64,000 nucleotides of DNA from Parasponia andersonii (taxonomy: Eukaryota; Streptophyta; Magnoliopsida; Rosales; Cannabaceae): positions 320,619 through 384,618 of the forward strand of contig JXTB01000187.1 of assembly GCA_002914805.1 (NCBI GenBank), written 5' to 3'. Below, in pieces: positions 50,731-61,290 of the stretch. The notes under the pieces were generated by a model that made no database searches, was not told where the DNA came from, and saw only the letters and a program-made list of their open reading frames with translations. A program made the position numbers and the translations under genes. Each line of letters begins with the position of its first letter. Position 1 is the first letter of the stretch.

Positions 50731-51470
50731 CTATGCAGATGTGCTCGCTCTACCGTCTCCAGTTTTAGCAGCCTCCACTTCCCTCCAACTCTGGACAAGC
50801 TCAACCACATCTTTACCAAGGATGGAAAAGTTGAAGTCCGGATGCTCGCAAAAGATATTATATATTATGATCGACGAGGTGATGTCACTGGCTTTTTCTT
50901 CGAGCTCCTTGCCTTCAGTAGCCTTGAACTCTTCTATGGCCTTGTGAGCCGCCACTGTTGTCGCCTCTTTCATGCGATCCAAATGCTCGGAGATGATCTT
51001 CTCAAGTTCTTTAATTTTCTCTTCGAGCTTCTCCTTTTCAAGCTTTTCCTTAGTCAGACCTTTGAGCAGCTGCTGCCTCTTTAATTCAAAGGCTTTTCTC
51101 TCTTCCTCGCGAGCTTTCTCCGAGTTCTCAAATGCTTGGATTATTTCTTCGACTTTTTTGACTTTTTTCAAACATTCAAGGATTGGATCATGCATCAGGA
51201 CAACAGCTACATCAGTCTGAAAATATAACACATCAATACCAGAAAAGTACGTTGAAGAGTGAAGATAGAGGATACTTAAATTCGCCAACATCTTCATTGC
51301 AGAGCTGAAGGCGATCTTGGCTAGTCGTCGCTTCATCCTCTCCCAGCCATCCTCAGAGGTAAAACGGTCGACGAAGGCCGCACTCATACTAGCTTTTTCT
51401 GGCAGTTGGCGAAGGAGTGCGAAAAGCTCCTCATCTTTATCGACTTGGCTCGGTCCTTCATCAGAAGTGG

Positions 51471-51969
51471 CCGTCTGTAACAGCCCAAGAATCCCGCTAG
51501 CAGATATTGTCCGCTTTGCCACTTGGGCCGAACCGCCCTCCGCAGCTCACGGTTTTCAAAACGCGTCTGANNNNNNNNNNNNNNNNNNNNNNNNNNNNNN
51601 NNNNNNNNNNNNNNNNNNNNNNNNNNNNNNNNNNNNNNNNNNNNNNNNNNNNNNNNNNNNNNNNNNNNNNNNNNNNNNNNNNNNNNNNNNNNNNNNNNNN
51701 NNNNNNNNNNNNNNNNNNNNNNNNNNNNNNNNNNNNNNNNNNNNNNNNNNNNNNNNNNNNNNNNNNNNNNNNNNNNNNNNNNNNNNNNNNNNNNNNNNNN
51801 NNNNNNNNNNNNNNNNNNNNNNNNNNNNNNNNNNNNNNNNNNNNNNNNNNNNNNNNNNNNNNNNNNNNNTCAGACGCGTTTTGAAAACCGTGAGCTGCGG
51901 AGGGCGGTTCGGCCCAAGTGGCAAAGCGGACAATATCTGCTAGCGGGATTCTTGGGCTGTTACACCGTC
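51471..51969. mobile_element. Nested insertion with perfect 95-bp terminal inverted repeats
   Basis: The arms 51476-51570 and 51870-51964 are exact reverse complements. They start TGTAACAGCCC and end GGGCTGTTACA, and are flanked by CCGTC on both sides (51471-51475 and 51965-51969), a 5-bp target duplication. Taking out the insert and one CCGTC joins the antisense coding frame from SQSEPPKE to TSDEGPSQ. The interior is a 299-N gap. A 5-bp duplication with TG...CA ends is LTR-like, yet the arms are inverted; the family is unresolved. Confidence 0.85.
51571..51869. other. Assembly gap (299 N)
   Basis: The gap sits exactly between the two inverted arms. Hairpin-forming DNA often fails to sequence or assemble, so the stated length may not be real. 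Confidence 0.99.
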
Positions 51970-53365
51970 TCCTTAGGTGGCTCAGATTGACTCACAGTTA
52001 GTTGAGATTGAGGAGGAGGCGAAATTATTGGGATGTCTTCAAAGGTGACCTTTCATTTCTTTGAAGTGTCGGCCTTCTCTTTCCCTTTCAACAAAGGTGG
52101 TGTGCCGTCTGGAGTTTTGGACTTTACCATCGACCCCAGAGTTGAAGGCGGTGCCTGCAGTCTGCTACCGATTTCCATATCTGTATAGATGGTTGGTTAG
52201 CATATAAGGTGTACAATACAACAAAAAGAAGAGAAAAATAACTACCTTCTTGTTGTTGAGAAATCGGTGGCGATGCGACTTCTGGAGATGATGGTTCCGA
52301 GGTTGTAGGAGTGGCATGTGTTTTTCGTTTCCTAGGTTTGGAAGACGAGGCACTCTTATCTTTTTGCTTCCTTGGCTTCTTCTTCGAGCTTGAGGGTTTG
52401 GTCAGATGATGGACAGAATCTGGAAAGGCAGCTCCCCTTGGAAGTAGTCTGCAAGAAACTAAGTTTTTGGACGTCCCAAGCTTCTTCTAATCAAATTCTT
52501 CAATCGAGAAGTTTGTTTATTTTATACACCCTTGTGAGCTGCTCTTTGGAGAGACCTGGTCGTTCCCTGTTATCTATGATGACATACGAATGTGATCAAA
52601 ATAATATATTTATATAAAGAAGGCAATAAGCTGAAAGTTACTTACCAGGGTTCTGAAAGAAGCTGTTATCTGCATAGTCAAAGTGGAAAAATGGACTTTT
52701 CTATTTTCCCATGTTGTTGTGGACCCTGCAGATAGTTTTTATGGCTTGTTCGACCACTTGCTCACATAGAAGAAGCCGAAGTTTGACGGGTTTAATTTCT
52801 CTTGATAGAACCAAGCGAACTCTTCAGGAGTGGGGGTTTCAAAACTTAATTTATGGTATAGTATATACAGACCTACCATATATCTATATGTGTTTGGAGT
52901 TAATTGAAAAGGGACGACTCCATAGTAATCGACGATTGATTTTATGTATGGATGAAGTAGGAGGTGGATACTGCATTCGAGAACTACTTCAGAGAATGAG
53001 GTAATTCTGCGAGGTGGTATGTGTGGTCGATTAAACTCTATGGGAAGGCGAAAAGGGATGGCGATTTTATAGTTGCATACGATCTTGCTGAGCTTGTTCG
53101 TTGTGCAGCTCATCCTTATATTGGTACATGACAAATCCCCCTCCACATATTGATAACCCGTTGCGAATGCAGGGGCATCCTTGATATGCCGAGGCCATTA
53201 GTCCAGAGGAAGGTCACCTATGCGAGGACTATTTTGCCTGACCCCGGTTATCTCTACTTCAGGTTCTGGCTCAAGGTAGTCATCAAGATTTATAGAGCTA
53301 ACGTTGGTATTGGAAGATTCTCTTGAGAATGCATTACCTTTTCTAAAATCCTCACTATTAGACAT

Positions 53366-54011
53366 CTGAAAAGAAATATGGATGGGTTTAGTCCTATGCG
53401 AGCATATGGATCTTCATTATATGCGAGCAATTTTGGGAGTCATCCTAGGATTGCATCATCAAGCTGCTCATCGGATTTTTTCTAATCGATCTACGGATTC
53501 ATAAAAAGTGTTCGAGCAGTTCTTTGATAATTCGTCACTAGGCTGATTATGGTTTTCAAAAAATAAGGATTTAGATCCTAAAATTCTTAATAGGGTTCAT
53601 CGATCATCAAAAAAATGTTCTAATCTAAATTAATGGAGCGGGTCTGAAAAATTCCCATTTTTCATCCCATCCGAGTGTGGGATGAGTTCTTGTTTAGGGT
53701 ATTTAGACTCTACGATTTATCTCTATTTCTAGAAATAAAATCAGAGAGTTTTCTAAAAAATCGAAGAACAATAAGAGAAAGAGATGATATATACTAACCT
53801 TTCTTCGAAAATTGAACGACCGAGCTGTCGTCTAAAGGATTGTGGTGATAACTTGGTCGGAGAAGATGACAGATTTGTGCGAGCTATGAAATAGAAGAGG
53901 ATGCCGGGGGATTTTTCTTATGAGCGCTTCGGACTTCAGAAGTGAGAGAAACAGGGCGATAGGGTTCGAGTTTTGAAGAAGAGGCAGATAAATTTTTTTG
54001 ATATATATATG
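53366..54011 (-). promoter_or_regulatory. Promoter, leader exon and leader intron of the antisense gene
   Basis: On the minus strand a TATA-like CATATATATATCAAA lies at about 53999-54011. A leader exon ends CGAAGAAAG at 53799, followed by a GTTAGTAT donor. The intron (53798-53366, 433 nt) ends TTCTTTTCAG immediately before the ATG. The arrangement is that of an ordinary Pol II gene placed inside the retrotransposon, between its pol region and the 3' LTR. Confidence 0.55.
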
Positions 54012-54376
54012 TCGAGCGTAGCCGTAGATCAAGGTATTTAATTTTCAGATCCAAAGGCTGAAGTTCACGCGGGAGTTGATTTTTCGAAATTAAATTGATA
54101 TCTTTTCAAAATTTGAAACGACTCGATTTAAGACAACAGCTGGTGTCATCGCTATCATTGTGTCTGCTCAAAAAATGGAAAAGTCTCCTCGAGTTTTGCT
54201 GAGAAAAGGTAAAATGTGGTTTTATCTGTCAGGAGAAGGTACGTGTGGTTCTGAAAAGATATGATTTGAGAATTGATGACTCTTCGATGATCTCAAGATA
54301 ATTTCATGATGTCGTATTTATAAGCTCGCACTTATAATAGAAGGAAGCTCCATTTTGTCCTAAAGAACTAATGGAG

Positions 54377-54388
54377 CTGGGGGGCAAT
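54377..54388 (+). promoter_or_regulatory. Polypurine tract of the Tat element
   Basis: GCTGGGGGGCAAT directly precedes the TG of the 3' LTR. A G-rich tract here primes plus-strand DNA synthesis. Confidence 0.7.
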
Positions 54389-54987
54389 TGTTGTGTGATC
54401 AGAAAGGGAAAGTTAGCGAGTAAGAGAACATGTCAGATCGTACGAGTAAGTTAAGTGCGACCTCTTCCGAGTAAGTCGAATGCGAACTCCCTTCGAATAA
54501 AGTACGACCTTCTCTGAACGAGTTAAGTGCGACTAGAATGAAAAGGAAACTAGACTAAACTTCGTCAAACGAGTAATCTACAAAGAAAGGGAAACAAAAG
54601 TTTCTCTTTCAAGATCAGCTAGTTATAATACCTAGTTATATTGTTACTCAAATTGTATTTTCTGATTATACACTTATCCATTTTCACAATTAGGAAACAT
54701 TGATCCACCCTCACCTATATAAAGGGAGTTCAATGCTGTTGTGAGGGATCGTTGGCTTCTGGAGAGAACTTTGGGGATTTATTACTTTTACTTCCTGGAA
54801 ACTTAACAAAACTCTTATAATCCTCCAGAAAATAGTGAACAACAGTGGACGTAAGCTCATCTTTTTTGGGACCGAATCACTATAAAATTCTTGTCTCTTT
54901 TACTCGCTTTGATTGATCAACCCTTTTCACACACAAGCCACATCTTACAATTCCTTAAATTCATTGTTGATAAAACCTCCGTCAACA
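54389..54987 (+). repeat. 3' LTR of the Tat element (599 bp)
   Basis: TGTTG...CAACA, collinear with the 5' LTR. A 9-bp segment near 54616 (CAGCTAGTT) is absent from the 5' LTR. The TATA box is CTATATAAAGG at about 54715. By hand count, roughly 44 mostly transitional differences separate the two LTRs. Confidence 0.9.
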
Positions 54988-56640
54988 AGTGTTATTAGAT
55001 GTGTGCTTGATTAATATCACAGCTCACATAAACTTTCAACTATTGAGGCACTCAAGAGATTAGTAATTTGGTGATAAAGGTAAACTTGTACATTTTGATT
55101 TTTTATGTGATAGTTTCCTACGTTAATTAAACTAATGCTATCATTTTTTTTAATGTACATCATACCTGCACCAATCAACAAGTGGAAGAGATTATAAAAC
55201 ATGTATTCGAGCTTAGCTTTAAGGAAGATGAAAATCTGTTACAAAATTATTGAAGTTCTGTTTCACTGGACAAATAATTTAACGTGATGTATCATTTTAT
55301 GTTTGAATACATTTTTATTATGTACTAGACTATAGGACTAGTTTAGGGTAGTGCTCGGATTATGCATGTTCCTTATTTGAAAGCTTATGTGTTATTTCTA
55401 TTAAATTTTATGCTTGATATGTTATCTGTATTAAGCTTTATTTGGATTTTCAATCATATAAGTAATTAGTTTAAGCTTTGTGCTCTCCTTTTTGTTAACA
55501 TTGTATTACATTATATTTAGCTGGATTTAATATATATTTTGGTTAAAAGGGTCAAGAGTTTACACAATTTAATTCGGTCAAAACATGACGATAAGTGGGA
55601 GCATGTGAACATGGCTAGATTATAATTGATTATAGCGGTTGTGTAGGTCGAATTCGAGCTCTACTTTTTGATACGATTATTAAATGGGGCATATTTAGTT
55701 TGACGTTTATCTGCAATACAAGGGTTTTGACACGATCACATACGACACCCTAATATATACAAATTACCAACTCTATATGGTGGCTATAAATTTTGTTTCA
55801 ATTTTCAAAATTGAAGAACAATATTGATAATATTCATAACGTGAGTTATGCATTGAACAAAAGAGCATAATATAAAATATTGATATAATTATTCCTTCTT
55901 TTTTTTTTTTTTTTTAAGATTGTATTTGCTTGGTTACGTGTTTAGAGTAAGGATAATTTGTCTATTCATACATGCCACATTTGAGTCATTGACCAAATTG
56001 GACAAAGGAATAGAATTTGCTTAATACAAGTGGATTATTTCTTATTTTGGATAATTGGTTTTAAATATTCCAATGTTACATCCGAAAACCTAGTAACTGA
56101 AATGATAAAAAAATAATAATAATAAAAACAAAAATAAAAACTTTGTTCATGTACCAAATTGAGGATATTTTGAAGATAAAGGGTAAAAAGAGATTTGAAC
56201 TGTTATTTAGAGACTAAAAATAGGAATGACCATAGAAGAATATAGGGATATATATATATATATATATGCATCTTTTTATACATGAATTGCATATTTGCAC
56301 GTACCGCACAGCATGGAGAGATGAATATAATGTGTAAACAAACGAAAATTATTAACTGGAATTTGGATGCGAAAAGAAATCAACAAAATTGATTTAAATT
56401 TTGTCAATGATTTTCTACCATTCTCAACTAATCACATAAACAGCCAGAAATTTAATTCTAATCAGAACAAAGAATGAAATTATAGGTACAACAGACCCAA
56501 TCAAAAGATCTGGTTCACATATATAAAAGTTTGCGAATTAGGTCAAATACACACATACACTGAAATATTTAACCCTTAATTTTTGACGATCAATCTCCAT
56601 ATGATTCTCAATTCCTAATTTACCAAATTATCACCATCAC
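54988..56640. other. AT-rich intergenic stretch, no gene seen
   Basis: Long T and A runs (about 55900) and a (TA)n at 56251-56268. No recognised element or gene. The last part (56480-56660) may hold the 3' UTR of the minus-strand gene. Confidence 0.5.
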
Positions 56641-56663
56641 AAACCCACCACATTAAGATTTTA

Positions 56664-57473
56664 TCAGTCCTTGAACTTAGTCTTACATGCTTGTGAAGTT
56701 ACCTGAGAGCCCTTCCCCAATGTACTCACCTTCACTATACAATCAACCAAAATCTCCTTCCTCCAAATCTCCACAAACAAAAGATACATCTTCACAGGAA
56801 CATTCATTTTCAGACCAAACCAAACTGGTAAATGTGACTTATTTTCTTTCATACTCTTCGCCAACTGACGAGGCAACGCTCCTTCTGATCCATACAAGAC
56901 AAGTCCTAAGTTGGTGGAGTTATTTTCTCCTTGGTACAACGTTGGAAACTTTCCTATACCGATGTTCTTCTCCCCATATGACAATGAACTGGAGCTTCCA
57001 CGGCTTACGTAGTAGATTCCGGTTCGCGAGTTTTTGTTTTCGGCCTTAAGGGAAACCTCGTACGAGTAGGTGGAAGATTTTCGTCCATGGCTTGACGAGT
57101 ACTTAAGTTTTCTCACGACCACATTCACGATGGAGAACTCAGGGGCTTCAAGGCTTAAAGATAAGTAGTACAGGGCTAAAACGGTTAGTCCCAATATAAG
57201 GCCAACAACGAGTAGGGTTATTCCCATGCACAACAAGCATGGGAGATAACGGTTCTTCTTCCCTTTGGACGATTTTGGATTGCGAAAGCGTTCGGCTATT
57301 TGGGCATTCTCGGGAGGTGGAACGCGGTAAATTTGGTCCTTGGGGATTTGGATCACGTAGGTTTCCGGCCGTGAGAGGCGGGGGGACGATAGTGGCTCTG
57401 ATGGAGTTGGTGGAGGTTCGTCATTGGATAAGTCGTCGGTGTCGGCAGAGGCAGGCGGGACCTGCCCCTCCAT
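56664..57473 (-). CDS. NDR1/HIN1-like (LEA_2) membrane-anchored protein, 269 residues
   Basis: An intact single-exon gene. The N-terminal 75 residues are cytosolic, Pro-rich and basic, with the family signature ETYVIQIPKDQIYRVPPPEN (about 37-56). One membrane segment follows (about 76-106, LPCLLCMGITLLVVGLILGL onward). Residues 107-269 form the LEA_2 domain (PF03168), starting PEFSIVNVVVRKL and including VSLKAENKN in place of the usual NPN. NNS and NKS offer N-glycosylation sites. The closest family I recall is NHL13-like. NHL proteins sit at the plasma membrane and several act in pathogen responses; a defence role here is inferred. Length and architecture are normal, and no damage is seen. 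Confidence 0.92.
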   Translation of the reverse strand: MEGQVPPASADTDDLSNDEPPPTPSEPLSSPRLSRPETYVIQIPKDQIYRVPPPENAQIAERFRNPKSSKGKKNRYLPCLLCMGITLLVVGLILGLTVLALYYLSLSLEAPEFSIVNVVVRKLKYSSSHGRKSSTYSYEVSLKAENKNSRTGIYYVSRGSSSSLSYGEKNIGIGKFPTLYQGENNSTNLGLVLYGSEGALPRQLAKSMKENKSHLPVWFGLKMNVPVKMYLLFVEIWRKEILVDCIVKVSTLGKGSQVTSQACKTKFKD

Positions 57474-57515
57474 AGGACAATGGGGGAGAAGTTGGAATTT
57501 GTGGGATATTGGTGA

Positions 57516-57748
57516 GGGTATATAATGATGGGTATATGGCAGAATTAATTTTCATAGAGGTGATTAGATTAAAGGATTTTAAACTGAGATTAGGTTTTAC
57601 AGCCTAGAACTTGGTTATCACAACGCATATGCTTGGGAGTTTTGTGCTTTTTTATTTTGGCCGAGATTTTTACGATGAGTAGACAGCTCTTGGGTTCCCT
57701 TTGGTCATTTAACGAACATTCTATTTTTGTATCTTTTTACTAGGTCAA
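57516..57748 (-). promoter_or_regulatory. Promoter of the NHL gene
   Basis: On the minus strand a TATA box (CATTATATACC) lies at about 57517-57527, only about 45-55 bp from the ATG, so the 5' UTR must be very short. A W-box (TTGACC, 57743-57748) lies about 270 bp upstream and fits WRKY control, as is common in defence genes. Confidence 0.5.
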
Positions 57749-57901
57749 TTCAAAAGTCTCTATAATACATCAATCATGGCTCTAATCCCACATTGTAATT
57801 TCTTGTGTTCACATTTTTAATAGGAAAAATTATCCATTTTATCTATTTGTTGTTCAACCAGCTAAACGTTATGACATTCGTTTTAATTATGTGTTTACAT
57901 A

Positions 57902-58065
57902 ATATATATATATATATATAGTGATAATTCGGTTGTCTGCGTTTTTTTTTTTTAACTTATTATAGGTATTTTTTTTAGCCATTGATCATTATCAAATTAA
58001 TGGTTGCCATAATTTGATTGATTGGAAAAAAATAATAAATACATAATATTTAGTGATTTTCTCTC
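57902..58065 (+). mobile_element. MITE-like element, copy G, truncated
   Basis: (TA)n at 57902-57920 is followed by GTGATAATTCGGTTG, a T run, TTATTATAGGTATTTTTTTTAG, CCATTGATCATTATC and ATATTTAGTGATTTTCTCTC. It stops at the first base of the Tekay LTR. The TTTAGTGATTTT block matches copy F, so both belong to one subfamily. Confidence 0.6.
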
Positions 58066-60266
58066 TGTGAAATACCATAAAAAATTGAAAGGACAAATTG
58101 GTCTTTTGACCAAAAAAAAAAATGAATGAATTTGGACGGATTTGGATCTAGGTTCATTTGGACAAAAATGTAAGAAAAGTTTGAAAATTGGGGTCAAAAT
58201 GTAATTATTCAAGGGTGTTTTGAGAAGATTTTCAGAAAATTGAGTCCAAGTGCAAATAAGCAAAACAATGTCTAATTAACCAGAAGTTGACACGTGGTAT
58301 TACAGTTATGGAAATTGCCTATAAATCCATGCATTTTCTCTTTCTTTTTCAATTTAGCCCCCGCGAAGACCTGCCGCTGCCAGCTGCCGTCGCTCCTCCT
58401 CCGGCCACCGTTGGAGCTCGCCACCACCCGAAACCGATGCGCCGTTGCCAGACGAAGCTCTTGCCGCCAGAATCAGCCGCATCGGAGCCCGCAATCACCG
58501 GAAAACGACGAAAATGCTGCGACTTTTTTTGCTTGCCGGTGCCGATTCTGGCCACCATTCACCGCGAAACTGGTCGCCGTGGACTCGTCCCCTCATGGGC
58601 AATCTGGTGGTAGATACCTCGTGTCTCAGTTTTTCTCCGTTTGATTTTAATTTCGCTAGACAGTTTTGTGTGTAATTGGTTTTGAAATTGACTTTTCGAT
58701 CGGACAGTGAAATTTTAAAACTAATATCATTTTTGGAATCTACATTGAAAATGATGAAAAATGAGATATATATTGACTATATTCCGAAATGGGCCCGAAA
58801 AATGAAATCGGATGGCTAAGATTTACCTCGATTTGCATGCTGTGAGAGCCCGCATCTAAAATTGACAAATTATATGTCTAACCTAGGGTTTTTGGGTGCT
58901 CTGAATTCAATGGTGAAATCCGTTACATGATTTGAAGCTCCGTTTGAAAATCAAGTTTTCAAACCAAGGAACCAAAGTTTCGACAATGACGTCAGCTCTT
59001 TGAAACGACAGCCAAACGATGCAAAACTTTCTCTATATCCTTGTAACACTAGTTGGACGCTCGATAGAGGTAGGGATTCGATTACTTGACTCAAAAATTA
59101 ATTTAATTTATGAATTTCATATATTTTCAATAAATATAGAATTTCGTAAAATAAATTATAAAAATTATGTTTATGTTCATTTTTGACCTGATTTGAGATA
59201 TAAAGTGCCTGGGAGACACGTCACACTGGTTGGCGTGTCATATATACTATTTTGGATTGATTTATGTAGGAAATTCGATTTTTGGGTTTTGATAGAAAAT
59301 AGCTATTGAAATGCTGAAATTTTTAGAAAATTCAAAATGGTTTGAGAACCCAGTTTTGAGGACTGGAAATGATTTGATTAAAGAATATTGCGTTGTTATT
59401 TTGAGATTTTGTGGATTTGTGGTATATCCCTATCCTATCATTCATATAAAAATTGCATATATTCACACATTTATGAAGCCCTACATCGGGTGATCGGACT
59501 TACGATGTCCCACATCGGGTGATCAAACTTAGGATGCCTCTTTAAGTGGCTCGGACTTACGAGTGATCCATTAAGATACTTTGGACATCATGATTGCATA
59601 CATGGTTATATGTTGACTTGAATGGATATGTATTGGTTTTGATGGATGCTACAATAGTTTGAAATGTTTGAACCATTAGACTATGATTTTTACTTGAGTT
59701 TTGTGAACTATTTTGAATAGAATACTAACTATCTAGGATTTTCAACATGAGTATATTTTATACATATATAAGAATTTATAATCTACTCTTTACTGGGCAT
59801 TAGCTCACTCCCTTTCTTCCCCTCAAGTGGCACTCAGTGTAATTTGAATTAGAAGAGCTAGATCGAGGCATTTGCAGAACAACTAGTTTATTTATATTTT
59901 AGTAAATTCCTATGAGACTTGTAAAATATTTAAATTTAAGTAGGAATTTGGATTTCATTAAACTTTATAAATTAGAATATGAAATCTGGAAATGGTTTAT
60001 ATTACTTATGTCTGAGTTTGAGTATGAGATGATTTATGATGTACGGCTATTAAAACAATTGTTTTATTTACGGTCTATGTTCAATGAGTGACGCATAACT
60101 GTGGGATTTTATTTTCAATTAAATATTTCGTTGAGGCCAGTTTTGAAAGGTTAGAGACCCCGGGGAAAAATTTTGAATGCATTGATTCTTTTTATTTATT
60201 TCTTTTTGATATTTCTAATTTATGAAATACTCATTCTGCCATTAAGCCTGGCCTTGTGTCATGACA
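58066..60266 (+). repeat. 5' LTR of the Tekay element (about 2.2 kb)
   Basis: Starts TGTGAAATACC, where copy G of the MITE family is cut, and ends TGTGTCATGACA just before the primer site. A GC-rich block (58360-58600) and CT-rich part are typical of this clade. Reading frames in the GC-rich block overlap on both strands and look non-coding. The left boundary rests on the MITE break, as no second LTR is available. Confidence 0.6.
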
Positions 60267-60273
60267 GAAAATT

Positions 60274-60285
60274 TGGTATTAGAGC
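60274..60285 (+). promoter_or_regulatory. Primer binding site of the Tekay element
   Basis: TGGTATTAGAGC differs by one base from TGGTATCAGAGC, the complement of the plant initiator tRNA-Met 3' end. It lies seven bases after the LTR end. Confidence 0.85.
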
Positions 60286-60412
60286 CAGGTTTTAGTTTAA
60301 AGTACTCGGAGTATGCCATTGATTAAACTAGATTGGACATTTCTTTTACATAGGTCGTACAAAATCATCATCTTACTAATACATTGGACATATTGAAATA
60401 TAGATCAAGAAA

Positions 60413-61290
60413 ATGCCTCCAAGAAGAAGAGTGCCTTAACCTGAGAGAGAACAAGATACTCCTCCACAATAAGACCCTCATACTTTTAATATTGTTGATA
60501 CTCTTCAACAAGCTATGCAGAGGATACCTGGTCTTATGATAAGGCCGACTGCTGAATATGACCGATCTAAAAGCTTCAGGGATTTTACTAAGCTGAATCC
60601 ACCAAACTTTTATGGCGAACACGATCCTACAGCTGCACTGAGATGGCTTAGGGAAGTTTAGAAGAAATTTGATACCTTTGTAGTACCAGTAGAGTTTAGA
60701 GTGAGCTTTGCAATGTACTTGCTTTAGAATGCTGTTGATAATTGGTGGAACACTATTAAATTGACTCATGACACTACCACTATGACTTGGGAATAGTTTG
60801 ATGAACTGTTCAGAGGACAGTATGCCAATAACGACCATGTTAATGAGATACTGAAACAATACAATATTTTGTGCCAAGGTAGTATGACTGTTGATGAATA
60901 CTATGCGAGGTTTATGGAACTCTCCCAGTATGCTCATACACCGGGAAACCATTTGAGACTGCAAGTGATTCATTTCAGAACCACCTTAAGGCCAGAGATT
61001 TGCACCAGACTAGAGCCATTTCCAATTACTACCGTAATTGAGGCTTATGGTACAACTTAGAGAATTGAAGCTACGCTGATTAATGGTAGAGGAACTACTG
61101 TTGGATATAAGGAAAAAGGTACAGATTGAAAAATGAAAAAGGGTCGATGGCAAGGACAGGGTTCACAGAGCAGTGGGCACAGTGGCAGTTTTGTTTCAAC
61201 AGGAAGTAGGCGTTTTACTTCGTATTCCTACCACTACTGTGGTTAACAGAGCCATTTTAGAAGAAATTGCCCTCAGCTTTTGCAGACTCT
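60413..61290 (+). pseudogene. gag: gag of the Tekay element
   Basis: ATG at 60413 (MPPRRRVP). Retrotrans_gag landmarks are LNPPNFYGEHDPTAALRWL, NAVDNWWNTIKL, FDELFRGQYA and SMTVDEYYARFMELSQYA. A degenerate zinc knuckle (HYCG, stop, QSHFRRNCPQL) lies at about 61231-61275. At least seven in-frame stops, nearly all TAG or TAA, several at places where Gln is expected. Confidence 0.82.

Larger units (their letters stand above)
50731..53365 (-). pseudogene. Antisense accessory gene of the Tat element (Transposase_28 domain plus coiled coil)
   Basis: Runs opposite to gag-pol. The ATG at 53365 starts MSNSEDFRKGN directly after a TTTTCAG acceptor. An acidic N-terminus (DDYLEPEPEVEITG) leads to the Transposase_28 pattern (PF04195): FNRPHIPPRRITSFSE, LLLHPYIKSIVDYYGV, PFQLTPNTYRYMVGL and EEFAWFYQEK. 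A possible intron (52645-52574, GTAAGT to AG) precedes RERPGLSKEQLTRVYKINKL. A Lys/Ser-rich linker (KPSSSKKKPRKQKDK) and a possible second intron (about 52246-52182) follow. The C-terminus (51450-50731) is a long Glu/Lys-rich coiled coil. Breaks: TAA at about 53199, a frameshift near 52740, TAG for Trp at about 52705, later stops, and an insertion at 51471-51969. Extra ORFs of unknown role are known in Tat elements. A nucleic-acid-binding or regulatory role is a guess. Confidence 0.72.
43466..54987 (+). mobile_element. Ty3/gypsy retrotransposon, Tat lineage, nearly complete but decayed
   Basis: About 11.5 kb between two LTRs of 592 and 599 bp. Internal order: primer site, gag, protease, RT, RNase H, a second archaeal-type RNase H, integrase, spacer, antisense accessory gene, polypurine tract. 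The dual RNase H and the long 3' extra region define the Tat group (Tat/Ogre/Retand) of plant Ty3/gypsy elements. I count roughly 44 substitutions between the LTRs by hand (about 7%), so the insertion is a few million years old. The polyprotein has several stops and at least one gag frameshift. The five bases flanking the element (TTATA and AGTGT) do not match. Confidence 0.9.

Noticed and set aside
51317..51943. Plus- and minus-strand frames across the second gap, including an identical one read from each end
   Set aside because: They are produced by the perfect inverted arms and the N run; the true coding frame is the antisense gene interrupted by the insertion.
58287..58675. Three overlapping Arg/Ala/Pro-rich frames near 58.4 kb
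   Set aside because: They fall in the GC-rich block of the Tekay LTR, on both strands, with no domain.
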